This document shows positions 33,608-42,196 of a stretch of DNA of 55,125 bases, one piece after another. A program made the position numbers and the translations under genes. The notes beneath the pieces are model-generated. The model did no database searches. It was not told where the DNA came from and saw only the letters and a program-made list of their open reading frames with translations. Every line of letters starts with the position of its first letter. Position 1 is the stretch's first letter. The DNA is taken from assembly GCF_003353055.1 (NCBI RefSeq), contig NZ_QKWJ01000037.1:8517-63641 (forward strand), read 5' to 3'. Source of the DNA: Cupriavidus lacunae. Its GTDB lineage: Bacteria > Pseudomonadota > Gammaproteobacteria > Burkholderiales > Burkholderiaceae.

Positions 33608-34972
33608 ATGATTTCACGTGGCAGGCAATTGGCATGGACCTTCTGTGAATGGTTGCTCGTCGGCCTGATGCTCGCATCAGGCACCGTAAAGGCCCAGGGT
33701 CGAGCCGCACCCTCCTATAAGCCAGAGGAGATCGAGGCATTGGTGGCACCAATCGCGCTCTACCCCGACTCGGTGCTGTCCCAGGTGCTGATGGCCTCCA
33801 CGTATCCCCTGGAGATCGTGTACGCCGCGCGCTGGGTCAAGGCCCACCCCAACCTCAAGGGCGATGACGCGGTCCAGGCTGTCGCGAACGAATCGTGGGA
33901 CGTCAGCGTCAAGTCGCTGGTCGCCTTCCCCCAGATCCTTGAGCCGATGCATGACAAGCTCGACTGGACTCAGAGGCTTGGCGACGCCGTTCTCGCGCAA
34001 GAGAAGGACGTGCTTGCGGCAGTGCAGCGCCTGCGCTCGCGCGCCCAGCAAGCCGGCAACCTTCAGTCGAATGAGCAGCAACGGGTGATCGTGGAACAGG
34101 CGACAACGACTGAAGCGGTATCGCCCACCATCGTTCGCATCGAGCCAGCGAACCCGCAGGTCATCTATGTCCCCGCCTATGACCCCGCGATTGTCTATGG
34201 CGGATGGGGTTATCCGGCCTATCCACCCTACTACTGGCCGCCCTACCCTGCCTACTATCCCGGCGGCGCCTTCTTCAGCGGCTTTGCCTGGGGCGTTGGC
34301 TTCGCCGCCGCAGGCGCGATCTTCGGCAACTGTAACTGGGGCGGTGGCGACATCAATATCGACATCAACCGTGGCGCCCACATCGACCACCACTTCGATC
34401 GCAGCAAGGCCCAAGGGGGGCGCTGGCAGCATGATGCCAGCCATCGCCAGGGCGTTGCCTACCGCGATAACGCGTCTCGCGAGAAATTCGGCCGCAACGT
34501 GTCGGGCGCGGACAGGCGCGCCGACTTCCGTGGCCGCGAGCGGAGCACGGGCGGGCGGACCAGCGTTGCCGGCCGGGCCGGAGCGGGCAACCGGGCCGCA
34601 GTGGGGGACAGGGCTGCCACTGGTGGCCGTGCCGGAGCTTCGAACCGACTTAGTACGTCCGGTCGCGCCGGAGCTTCGAACCGACTTGGCACCTCCGATC
34701 GCGCCGGAGCTTCAAACCGGCTTAGCACGTCCGATCGCGCCAGGGCTGCCGACCGGTATAGCGCGGGCTTCGGCGGTCGCGACAACTCGTTCCAGGGTGT
34801 CGGCAGCACCAACGTCGGGCAACGCGATGTCAGCCGGGGACAGTCCAGCATGCAATCTTCGGGATTCAATCGACCGAGCGGCGGTGGTGGCGCAGGCGGC
34901 TACGGCGGCGCCGGCCGTGGCGGCGGGGGCGGATTTGGCGGTGGCGGGCGCGGCGGCGGTGGCCGGCGCTAA
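33608..34972 (+). CDS. DUF3300 family exported protein with repeat-rich tail (copy B)
   Basis: A 454-residue paralogue of copy A. Signal peptide ends near GTVKAQG. The DUF3300 domain is highly similar to copy A: YKPEEIEALVAPIALYPDSV, LSQVLMASTYPLEIVYAARW, SLVAFPQILEPMHDKLDWTQ, with the Pro/Tyr stretch and GFAWGVGFAAAGAIFGNCNW. The tail differs: three 12-residue repeats AGASNRLSTSGR / AGASNRLGTSDR / AGASNRLSTSDR, then a glycine-rich RGG end. GAGGGAAACAGCC before ATG 33608 fixes the start. It heads a three-gene operon inserted between aspT and the aspartate decarboxylase gene. Confidence 0.87.
   Translation: MISRGRQLAWTFCEWLLVGLMLASGTVKAQGRAAPSYKPEEIEALVAPIALYPDSVLSQVLMASTYPLEIVYAARWVKAHPNLKGDDAVQAVANESWDVSVKSLVAFPQILEPMHDKLDWTQRLGDAVLAQEKDVLAAVQRLRSRAQQAGNLQSNEQQRVIVEQATTTEAVSPTIVRIEPANPQVIYVPAYDPAIVYGGWGYPAYPPYYWPPYPAYYPGGAFFSGFAWGVGFAAAGAIFGNCNWGGGDINIDINRGAHIDHHFDRSKAQGGRWQHDASHRQGVAYRDNASREKFGRNVSGADRRADFRGRERSTGGRTSVAGRAGAGNRAAVGDRAATGGRAGASNRLSTSGRAGASNRLGTSDRAGASNRLSTSDRARAADRYSAGFGGRDNSFQGVGSTNVGQRDVSRGQSSMQSSGFNRPSGGGGAGGYGGAGRGGGGGFGGGGRGGGGRR
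34631..34738 (+). repeat. Three tandem 36-bp repeats inside DUF3300 copy B
   Basis: Units at 34631-34666, 34667-34702 and 34703-34738, each starting GCCGGAGCTTC and ending TCGC, with a few differences between them. Each encodes 12 residues of the pattern AGASNRL-TS-R. Confidence 0.88.
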
Positions 34973-34984
34973 GGAGGGACGAGC

Positions 34985-35899
34985 ATGAACTCACCTCAGC
35001 AATGTCGTCGGAGCCGGCTCCGCATCAAGGCTTTTTCCGTGATCAGCGCGTTTCTGTTCGGGCTCGTGGGGGTACCTGCTGCGCACGCAAATAAGGTGTT
35101 TGCCTCGCCGGAAGCGGCGATGGCAGCGTTCGGCGACGCAGTGCTCAACGACGACGAGGCGGCGATGAAGGGCCTGCTGGGCGCCAACTTTCATGACCTC
35201 ATACCGCCCGTGGGTGCCGAAGTCCGATACCAGTTCCTGGCGGCCTGGGGCAAGGCCCATGCGATCCAGCCGGCAGACCACCGCGCGTACATTGCCGTAG
35301 GCAATAACGGCTGGACCTTGCCCATCCCTCTCGTGAAGTCGGCCAAAGGCTGGCAGTTCGATACGCGCGCCGGGGCAGAGGAAATGCGCGTGCGACGTGT
35401 CGGACGGAACGAACTGGCCGTCATCCAGACCATGCTGGCAATCCACGACGCACAGAATGAATACGCCCTGACCGCTCACAACGGCAGCGCCGTACTCGCC
35501 TATGCGGCCAAACTGTCGAGTTCCCCTGGAAAGCACGACGGACTGTACTGGCCAACACCCGCCGGCGAGCCAGAGAGCCCGCTCGGCCCCGGCTTCATGG
35601 GCGCCGGCACACGCAATGCCGGGAAGGATGGCTACTACGGATATCACTACAAGCTCCTCACATCGCAAGGCCCACACGCGCCAGGAGGTGCTTTTGACTA
35701 TGTCGTCAACGGCAAGCTCTTCGGTGGTTTCGCCGTCATCGCCTGGCCCGTCCGTTACCGGGACACCGGGGTGATGAGCTTCATGGTGAGCCACGCTGGC
35801 CAGGTCTATGAGCGCGACCTGGGCGCCGACGGCGCCGCGAAAGTGGCGGCGATGAAAACGTTTGATCCCGGCCCCGGCTGGAGAAAGGTCTCGCCATGA
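34985..35899 (+). CDS. DUF2950 family exported protein (copy B)
   Basis: A 304-residue paralogue of copy A with signal peptide ending PAAHAN. Shared blocks: FASPEAAMAAFGDAVLNDDE, LIPPVGAEVRYQFLAAWGKA, WQFDTRAGAEEMRVRRVGRN, ELAVIQTMLAIHDAQNEYAL, HDGLYWPTPAGEPESPLGPG and HYKLLTSQGPHAPGGAFDYV. AAGGAGGGACGAGC precedes the ATG. It starts 12 bases after DUF3300 copy B and its stop overlaps the lipoprotein ATG (ATGA). Repeated pairing with DUF3300 argues for a joint function in the envelope. Confidence 0.87.
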   Translation: MNSPQQCRRSRLRIKAFSVISAFLFGLVGVPAAHANKVFASPEAAMAAFGDAVLNDDEAAMKGLLGANFHDLIPPVGAEVRYQFLAAWGKAHAIQPADHRAYIAVGNNGWTLPIPLVKSAKGWQFDTRAGAEEMRVRRVGRNELAVIQTMLAIHDAQNEYALTAHNGSAVLAYAAKLSSSPGKHDGLYWPTPAGEPESPLGPGFMGAGTRNAGKDGYYGYHYKLLTSQGPHAPGGAFDYVVNGKLFGGFAVIAWPVRYRDTGVMSFMVSHAGQVYERDLGADGAAKVAAMKTFDPGPGWRKVSP

Positions 35900-36228
35900 A
35901 GCAACTGCTCGCCACCCTGATATTTGGCGTCATCCTGGCTTTGTCGGGTTGTACCTACTATGGCTATCCGGCCGGCACCGTGCCCGCGAGCTATGACCGT
36001 TCGTTTTTCGCGGCAGCAGATGCCATGCGCGATCAGGGCGTAGCGATCAACGTACAGGACCAGGCAAGCGGAACGGTCACGGGCCAGCGCGACGGCAGCA
36101 CTGTGACCGCCAGCGTGCGGCCGCAGGCCGACGGCAGCGTACGGGTGCAGTTCAACGCCAGTGACTCGCGCGATCCCGGCTTGCTCGAACGTATCTCGCG
36201 CAGCTACGACCGTCGGATGGGACGCTAG
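35896..36228 (+). CDS. Small lipoprotein
   Basis: A 110-residue lipoprotein: MKQLLATLIFGVILALSGC with lipobox LSGC at about residues 16-19. The mature part, CTYYGYPAGTVPASYDRSFF, AADAMRDQGVAINVQDQASG, TVTGQRDGSTVTASVRPQAD, looks like a small alpha/beta domain ending in RISRSYDRRMGR. It is translationally coupled to DUF2950 copy B and absent from the copy A operon. Unknown function. Confidence 0.8.
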   Translation: MKQLLATLIFGVILALSGCTYYGYPAGTVPASYDRSFFAAADAMRDQGVAINVQDQASGTVTGQRDGSTVTASVRPQADGSVRVQFNASDSRDPGLLERISRSYDRRMGR

Positions 36229-36249
36229 GTAGCCAGTCATTGATCAGAA

Positions 36250-36284
36250 TGGAGTCCGTGGTGCACGGACTCCAGAATTTTCGT
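36250..36284 (+). terminator. Terminator of the DUF3300-DUF2950-lipoprotein operon
   Basis: TGGAGTCCGTG-GTG-CACGGACTCCA is a perfect 11-base stem, followed by GAATTTTCGT. It lies 22 bases behind the lipoprotein stop and separates this operon from the decarboxylase gene. Confidence 0.82.
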
Positions 36285-36316
36285 CATGCACCATTTTCTT
36301 TTGAGGGGTATGCGCC

Positions 36317-37924
36317 ATGAGTAAGCCCGATCCGTCAAAGTTGGGGAGTCTCTCGCCTTTTGAACTCAAGGATGAGCTAATCAAACTGGCCGGGAGCGTC
36401 TCGAACCGGTTAATGCTTAACGCCGGACGCGGCAATCCGAACTTCCTCGCAACCGTTCCACGTCACGGCTTCTGGTAGCTTGGGCTGTTTGCCATGACGG
36501 AATCCGAACGGTCATTTTCTTACCTCGCGGAAGGCGTCGGCGGGTTTCCCCGCAGAGCTGGCATCGAGGAACGCTTCGATCTCTTCACCCGTTATCACCG
36601 CGACACCCCAGGGGTCAAGTTCCTGGCGGGCGCCGTCTCTTTCGTGCGAGACCAGCTCGGCCTGGATGGCGGCGATTTCCTCTACGAGATGTGTGAAGGC
36701 ATTCTGGCCTGCAACTATCCGGTGCCGGATCGCATGCTCAGGGTCAGCGAAAAAATCGTCAAGCAATACATTCGCAAGGAAATGATCGGCACGCATCCGT
36801 TCCTGGGCGATTTTGACTTGTACGCGGTCGAGGGCGGTACCGCCGCCATGACGTATCTGTTCAATTCGATGCGTGTCAACCACCTGCTCAAGTCCGGTGA
36901 CACGATCGCATTGGGCATGCCCATCTTCACGCCATATATCGAGATTCCGGAGCTGAAGGAATATCACCTGACCGAACTGACGATCAACGCCGACCCCGCC
37001 GATGGCTGGCAATATCCCAGGAAGGAACTGGACAAGCTGCGCGATCCGAAGGTCAAGGCCTTCTTCCTGGTGAACCCGAGCAATCCACCCTCCGTCCGAA
37101 TGAGCGACGAGAGCTTGAACTATCTCGCTTCTATCGTCAAAGAGCGTCCGGATCTGATAGTCCTGACCGATGACGTATATGGCACCTTTGCCGACAACTT
37201 TGTGTCGCTGTTTGCGATGTGCCCAAAGAACACCATCCTGGTGTATTCGTTCTCCAAGTACTTTGGCGCGACCGGCTGGCGACTGGGCGTGATCGCGACC
37301 CATAAGTCGAATCTTTTCGATGAAATGATTTCGAAGTTGCCAAACGCTGAACGGGACGACCTGAACCATCGCTACGCATCGATCACTACCGAACCGGAAA
37401 AGCTGCTGTTCATCGATCGTATCGTGGCGGACAGCCGCACCGTTGCGCTCAATCACACGTCGGGCCTTTCGACTCCGAAGCAGGTTCAGATGGTGCTGTT
37501 CTCTCTGTTTTCCCTGATGGACTCGGCAGACAGTTACAAGAACGCCATGAAGCGGCTGATCCGAAGCCGCAAGGCCGCCTTGTATCGCGGCATGGGTACT
37601 GCCCCTGAGCCTGTAGATTCAAACGTGGTCGACTATTACACGCTGCTCGATGTCGAGCAGCAAAGCAAGGAAGTCGGGCCGGATTTTGTCAAATGGCTGC
37701 TTGAGTCGATTCAGCCTCACGAGCTGCTGTTCCGCCTGGCCGAGGAGGCGGGCGTGGTACTGCTGCCTGGCAAGGGATTCGGTACACGTCACCCGTCGGG
37801 GCGGGTCTCGCTGGCCAACCTCAATGAAGAAGACTATGTGAAGATTGGTCGCTGCGTGCGCAACGAGTATCTCGAGCGCTACCGGAAGTCGGGAGGGAAG
37901 CTGCACAAGGACAATAAAAAGTAG
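36317..37924 (+). pseudogene. asdA: Aspartate 4-decarboxylase/aminotransferase with early amber codon
   Basis: PLP enzyme of the aminotransferase I fold that decarboxylates aspartate to alanine and CO2. From ATG 36317 the frame gives the proper N-terminus (LSPFELKDELIKLAGSV, LNAGRGNPNFLATVPRHGFW), then TAG at codon 54 (36476-36478), then continues in the same frame LGLFAMTESERSFSYLAEGV to the end (535 codons without the stop). PLP lysine in VYSFSKYFGATGWRLG, and NPSNPPSVRMS and TDDVYGTF are intact. A single C-to-T change (CAG to TAG) would explain it. Internal start at ATG 36494 would lack the N-terminal arm. Read-through or sequencing error are alternatives. Confidence 0.85.
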
Positions 37925-37956
37925 GAATTGAAGGTACGTCGCATTCGCAAACCTTC

Positions 37957-37979
37957 CCCCGGTGGCAAGCCCACCGGGG
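37957..37979 (+). terminator. Hairpin behind the aspartate decarboxylase gene
   Basis: CCCCGGTGG-CAAGC-CCACCGGGG, a nine-base perfect stem 33 bases after the stop. No T run follows, so it may be a weak terminator or an mRNA-stabilising end. Confidence 0.55.
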
Positions 37980-38308
37980 ACTTGAATTCTGCGAAGAACC
38001 CTTCCGCGCAGCCGAAAATGAGGGATCCGGCATGGCAGATCGCGCGCCTGCATAGATTCCGTGGTGCTCATATTCGTGTCCTGCGCTAACAGGAGGACCC
38101 ATCGGTCTGGGCAGTACTCTCGAATCGTACATCGCTGGGTTAGATCCATCGGACTTGACGATACGGCGTACGGCACGCACTCGCGTCACCGATCCCGCGA
38201 CCGGTCAGGTGTTCGAACGTCGGCTTCCGCCCAGCCATCTGACGCTGAGGACGGGCGAGCAATGCAAAGCGCATGACCGGTCAATGCGGATAGCCGACAG
38301 TTCCCCCG
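37980..38308. other. Gap without recognised gene
   Basis: About 330 bases between the decarboxylase hairpin and the convergent gene at 38309. No supported frame, RNA gene or repeat seen. Confidence 0.4.
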
Positions 38309-39463
38309 CTAGGGTGTTGTCTTCTTGGTGCCATCGTCTGTGAAATTGTAGAGGTGCGTGTTTTCCGGAGTTTCCCCGATCTTCGTCCCGCGAGGCCGGA
38401 ACAAGATGTGGCGGCGGAAATTTTCGCTGTCCGACCTGGCGTTCCGGGTGGCAAGCTTGGCTGCCTCGGGGTATGTCATGGGGTCCTTTTCTTTCTCAAT
38501 CTCAAGCAGCATGCTTCGCTCGTTCACCCGCACACTGTATTTGCCGAGGTTATAGAGGAGGTACATGGCGAAGAGATTGTCGAAGTCCCGGTAGGCACCT
38601 TCTTCTCTGCGGAAGTCCAGGGACAAGACCGACGGGAAACGATTGGGCAAGTCTTTGAAAGCCACCTTTTTGTCGGCGCGCGGATCGACGTAGGTGGAGC
38701 CGCCATACTTCTTGTACAGCACCACGTCCATGCCGTACCCGCGTTTGCCCCACTCCTCGATGAGTTTCATGGCCATCTCGGTCGGGATGTTGGCCGTGGC
38801 GGCCGCCACCACCCTCCGCCCGGACAGCACCTTGGCGCCGGTGACCTTCAGGTCTTTGTATCCGGCTCCGAACTTGAATGCAGCGCCAATGGTCTTGGCG
38901 CAGTTGAGGCGCAAGTAATCGTACTTGATTTGGCCGGCGTGATACTCAGTATTCCTGGCCCGTCTGTGATAATCATCATTGATGCGTCTGAAGTAAGCGG
39001 CCAGGGCCTGCTTATCGCTGGCCGGTACTCCGTTGACGCGCACGCCGATGACCGAGCGCTTGTAGACCTCACCGAAGTCGAGCCCAAATTCGGCCGTCTC
39101 CGCGACCGAGGAGACAGTCTTGAACAGATACTCTTTCTTCGGGATGCCAATCATCAGATTTGTAGTGTAGTAGCCCCTCTCATGCTCTCGAGTCCGGTCG
39201 GCGTAGAAGTTTGCAGAGTAGACCAGATCGTCGCCAGGCACATCGTCGCGGATCGCCAAGGCAATATGGCCTGCCGATCCACCCTTCGAGGTACCGAAGC
39301 TGATCAGCAGCTCCAGGTCGTAGGGATCGTCGCGCAGGAGGTTCGCGATCTCGTCGATGTTGGCGGGCTCGAATCCATCCTTGTTGCCAAAGGCGGCGGC
39401 TACTGCTCCTTCCGACAATAGAACGGCTATCAATATGATTCCAACCGCTAGCTTAATCCTCAT
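38309..39463 (-). CDS. Exported protein with possible permuted NlpC/P60 (LRAT-like) fold
   Basis: A 384-residue exported protein: signal peptide MRIKLAVGIILIAVLLSEGA through AVAAA. About residues 50-200 show the order expected for circularly permuted NlpC/P60 or LRAT-like hydrolases. A strand pair with histidine comes first (LISFGTSKGGSAGHIALAIR), then a tyrosine/asparagine-rich middle, then the cysteine at a helix start (YDYLRLNCAKTIGAAFKFGA). These would be the catalytic His and Cys. The C-terminal 180 residues are of unknown type. AGGAG just before ATG 39463 supports the start. GC is lower than around it, suggesting recent acquisition. The fold call is inference. Confidence 0.6.
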   Translation of the reverse strand: MRIKLAVGIILIAVLLSEGAVAAAFGNKDGFEPANIDEIANLLRDDPYDLELLISFGTSKGGSAGHIALAIRDDVPGDDLVYSANFYADRTREHERGYYTTNLMIGIPKKEYLFKTVSSVAETAEFGLDFGEVYKRSVIGVRVNGVPASDKQALAAYFRRINDDYHRRARNTEYHAGQIKYDYLRLNCAKTIGAAFKFGAGYKDLKVTGAKVLSGRRVVAAATANIPTEMAMKLIEEWGKRGYGMDVVLYKKYGGSTYVDPRADKKVAFKDLPNRFPSVLSLDFRREEGAYRDFDNLFAMYLLYNLGKYSVRVNERSMLLEIEKEKDPMTYPEAAKLATRNARSDSENFRRHILFRPRGTKIGETPENTHLYNFTDDGTKKTTP

Positions 39464-40005
39464 TTCTCCTCTCACGTCCTCGGACGCAGCATGATGGCAT
39501 CATGCGCCAGCCATTGCGGCTGATAGGTGGAAAGCCACTGGACCGGGGGAAGCACCGCGCGCCATCCGACCACCGGAGCGCTCGCCGCGACTTCGTTAGC
39601 GGCGCGTCGTGTTTCGGGCATGGCATCCTCCCTTCAGAGAGAACCAGGGCGACGGGGCACTCACGCAGCCGGAACCGGGCTGCAAACGGAGGGGCGGCGC
39701 GTTTTTCTTTCTTACGAATTAGTGTAGGCAGGCGAGTACATAGGTGAAGCGGAACGTTGCCTCCAGAGAAGGTTGGTGCTAACGACGCCTCGTGCGAATC
39801 CGGTGCGGGCCAACAACTTGCACCAACTGGCCCCAGATCGCATTCGTATAGTCTTCACGAGGCAGGTCGTCAGGAAGTTTGGTTTCGCATTGAGTGCTTA
39901 TTGCGGCATATATCTCGGGATGGCCTCGCATGCGCGGGTCTGGCGATCAAATAAGAGGTCCCCCAAAAAGAACCAAAGACCATGGAACCCTCAAACCAAG
40001 AAAGT
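39464..40005. other. Gap without recognised gene
   Basis: About 540 bases between divergent genes. Short frames on the plus strand (from 39502, 39757, 39773) have no ribosome site or recognisable product. Probably holds both promoters. Confidence 0.4.
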
Positions 40006-41109
40006 ATGCTTGGCAGCACGTTACGCCTTGCAAGGCTGGCTAATCGGAGGCCCCGCCTGTGGCTCGGGGTTTTCGCGCTGCTCGCTGGCTGCACGTCTAT
40101 CGGCCCCACAACCATCGTTGCGGACCGTTTCGACTACAGCGCGGCGATTGCGGACTCCTGGAAGCAGCAAACGCTGCTGAACATCGTCAAGCTTCGCTAC
40201 ATGGATCTGCCGGTCTTTGTAGACGTGGCGTCGGTTGTCAGTGGTTACTCGTTGCAGACTGGTGTGTCTATGAACGGCACCGTCTCCGCTGCCAACACGG
40301 TGCAAGGCAATTTTCTCGCCGCAGGGGTGCAAGGCGTATATACGGACCGGCCCACCATTACCTACACGCCAGCGACCGGGCAACGGTTTGTGCAAGGGCT
40401 GATGGCACCGATCGATCCCAAGAACATCTTCTTCATGCTCCAGAGCGGCTATGCCGCAGATTTCCTGCTGAGCATGACCGTGGAGTCGCTCAATGGCGTG
40501 CGCAATCGCTCGACGGCTGCAGGGGCGATGCGCGAGGCGGATCCGGCGTTTCTGCGAGCCATCGCATTGCTGCGCGACGTGCAGGCCGCCGGCGCGTTCG
40601 GGATGCGCGTTGAGGATGAAAAAAGCAAAGGTTCAACCGCCGTAGTGCTCTTCCGGCGTGAAGGCGTGCCTGCCGAGATCGGGGAAAAGATGACCGAGAT
40701 CCGCCGCTTGCTCAAGATGTCACTGACAAGGGAAGAGTTCCTCCTCAGGTATTCCCCCGCCCGCGGCGCAGACGACGAACTAGCTGTGAATAGCCGCTCG
40801 ATGCTGCAAATCATGGGCGCCTTTGCCAGCTATCTGGAAGTTCCGGAGGAACACATCAGAGACCACAGTGCGCTGCCTGCGGTTGCGTCGACCACGGCAG
40901 AGATGCAACAAGGCGCCCTCAGGATTCACAGTGGCAAGGAAAGGCCGGCGGAGCCGTATGCCGCTGTACGGTACCGTAACCACTGGTTCTGGGTTGATCA
41001 AGGCGACCTGACAACAAAACGCGCCCTCGCGGCCATCATGTTGTTCTTCACGTTGGCTGATACCGGCGGTAAGGAGTCGCAGCCGTTGATCACCATCCCA
41101 GCCCAGTAG
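40006..41109 (+). CDS. Lipoprotein of unknown function
   Basis: A 367-residue protein with a lipoprotein signal: LRLARLANRRPRLWLGVFAL then LLAGC (Cys at about 29). The mature part starts TSIGPTTIVADRFDYSAAIA and has SWKQQTLLNIVKLRYMDLPV, VVSGYSLQTGVSMNGTVSAA, TYTPATGQRFVQGLMAPIDP and, near the end, PYAAVRYRNHWFWVDQGDLT. I know similar sequences only as hypothetical proteins of Proteobacteria. The ATG at 40006 gives a better signal peptide than the one at 39982. No neighbours on the same strand. Confidence 0.75.
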   Translation: MLGSTLRLARLANRRPRLWLGVFALLAGCTSIGPTTIVADRFDYSAAIADSWKQQTLLNIVKLRYMDLPVFVDVASVVSGYSLQTGVSMNGTVSAANTVQGNFLAAGVQGVYTDRPTITYTPATGQRFVQGLMAPIDPKNIFFMLQSGYAADFLLSMTVESLNGVRNRSTAAGAMREADPAFLRAIALLRDVQAAGAFGMRVEDEKSKGSTAVVLFRREGVPAEIGEKMTEIRRLLKMSLTREEFLLRYSPARGADDELAVNSRSMLQIMGAFASYLEVPEEHIRDHSALPAVASTTAEMQQGALRIHSGKERPAEPYAAVRYRNHWFWVDQGDLTTKRALAAIMLFFTLADTGGKESQPLITIPAQ

Positions 41110-41274
41110 CGGGGCCAGGCAAAGGGGTGCAAATGAAGTAAAGGATACCGGCCGTACGTTGGGAAGGCTTCCTCCAGCACTTCGACCGCGTGGCATCTGT
41201 CCAGCGTGATCGCTAGCCGAAAGACTAAGGTGGCACAAAACTCGGCCATTTGCATGGCGGGAAGCAGGTTGCGA

Positions 41275-41414
41275 ATTCAACCGGTCGATGCAACACACTA
41301 AAGGCTTTGCGAGCCTGAGGGGTGCTGCAAATGAAACAAAGACGGCGGATCTACTACACCGAGACTCAAAAGTCACTGATGTGGGAGCGGTGGCGCAAAG
41401 CTTCGCAGAACTAA
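41275..41414 (+). mobile_element. IS30-family (IS1088-like) left-end remnant
   Basis: ATTCAACCGGTCGATGCAAC at 41275 looks like the terminal repeat of an IS30-type element. It is followed 56 bases later by an ATG whose frame reads MKQRRRIYYTETQKSLMWER-WRKASQN-stop, the start of an IS30 transposase (helix-turn-helix region). Everything beyond codon 27 is missing. Confidence 0.7.
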
Positions 41415-41482
41415 CTAATATGAAGTGTCCCGAGCCATGATTCTCTGCCGCTCGCCCTCTTTCGCTTACATCGCCGTCTGCC

Positions 41483-42019
41483 ATGCAAGACAACTCTGCC
41501 GCGACAGCATTTGAGCCGTTCAACGTGACCTTGCGCGATGGACGGGAGGTCCTGGTGCGAGAGATCGGTGAACAGGACAAGACAGGTCTTCTGGCCGCAT
41601 TTAGCCGGCTTTCCGCCGATGCGCGTTACACCCGCTTCATGGCGGCCATGAAACAACTCCCCGAAGCGATGCTGGAGCAGGCCACGCATCCATCGCCGGA
41701 GCGCGAGTTCGCACTGGTGGCGCTAGCCATGGGACCCGACGCACCGTCCATTGTGGGCGGCGCGCGGTATGCTGCCGCGCCGGGCAGCGACGCCTGCGAA
41801 TTCGCCGTGACGGTCAGCGACGACTGGCATGGGCTCGGCCTCGCCAGCCGCCTGCTGCGCGTGCTGATCGACGTGGCCCGGTGCCGCGGATATCGATGCA
41901 TCGAAGGCTATGTGCTGTCGTCGAATACTTCCATGCGGCGACTGGCGAGGCGGTTGGGATTTGCCGATGTACCGTGTCCCGACGACGCCACGCTGCGCGT
42001 TGTCACCCTCAAGCTGTAA
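41483..42019 (+). CDS. GNAT-family N-acetyltransferase
   Basis: A 178-residue acetyltransferase. After DGREVLVREIGEQDKTGLLA (first strand and helix) and AFSRLSADARYTRFM, the acetyl-CoA loop appears as VSDDWHGLGLASRLLRVLID (Q/R-x-x-G-x-G/A pattern as WHGLGLA). The next helix VLSSNTSMRRLARRLGF is the usual GNAT motif B. It resembles the GNAT domain of protein acetyltransferases of the Pat type, which often sit near acetate-metabolism genes. It is convergent with the fabI-ackA operon. Confidence 0.85.
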   Translation: MQDNSAATAFEPFNVTLRDGREVLVREIGEQDKTGLLAAFSRLSADARYTRFMAAMKQLPEAMLEQATHPSPEREFALVALAMGPDAPSIVGGARYAAAPGSDACEFAVTVSDDWHGLGLASRLLRVLIDVARCRGYRCIEGYVLSSNTSMRRLARRLGFADVPCPDDATLRVVTLKL

Positions 42020-42090
42020 CGCCGTCGAGCGGTAGTTGGCGGACGCGCCTCCGTGGAGCCCGCTACCCGCCATGCTAACTGTCCGTATCG

Positions 42091-42109
42091 GCTGTTTTAA
42101 AAAAACAGC
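42091..42109. terminator. Bidirectional hairpin between GNAT and fabI
   Basis: GCTGTTTT-AAA-AAAACAGC is a perfect eight-base stem with A/T runs on both sides, about midway between the two convergent stops. Confidence 0.65.
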
Positions 42110-42196
42110 GCTGTGACTTACAGCTATTCTCGGAATTACGCCTGCTCTGCACCATCACGAGGACGCAAACCGGGGTATAGCAGCCGGTGGCGGCAC

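Noticed and set aside
36494..37924. Taking the aspartate decarboxylase gene to start at 36494
   Set aside because: 53 conserved codons with proper start lie upstream in the same frame; only a TAG separates them, so this is the remainder of an interrupted gene.
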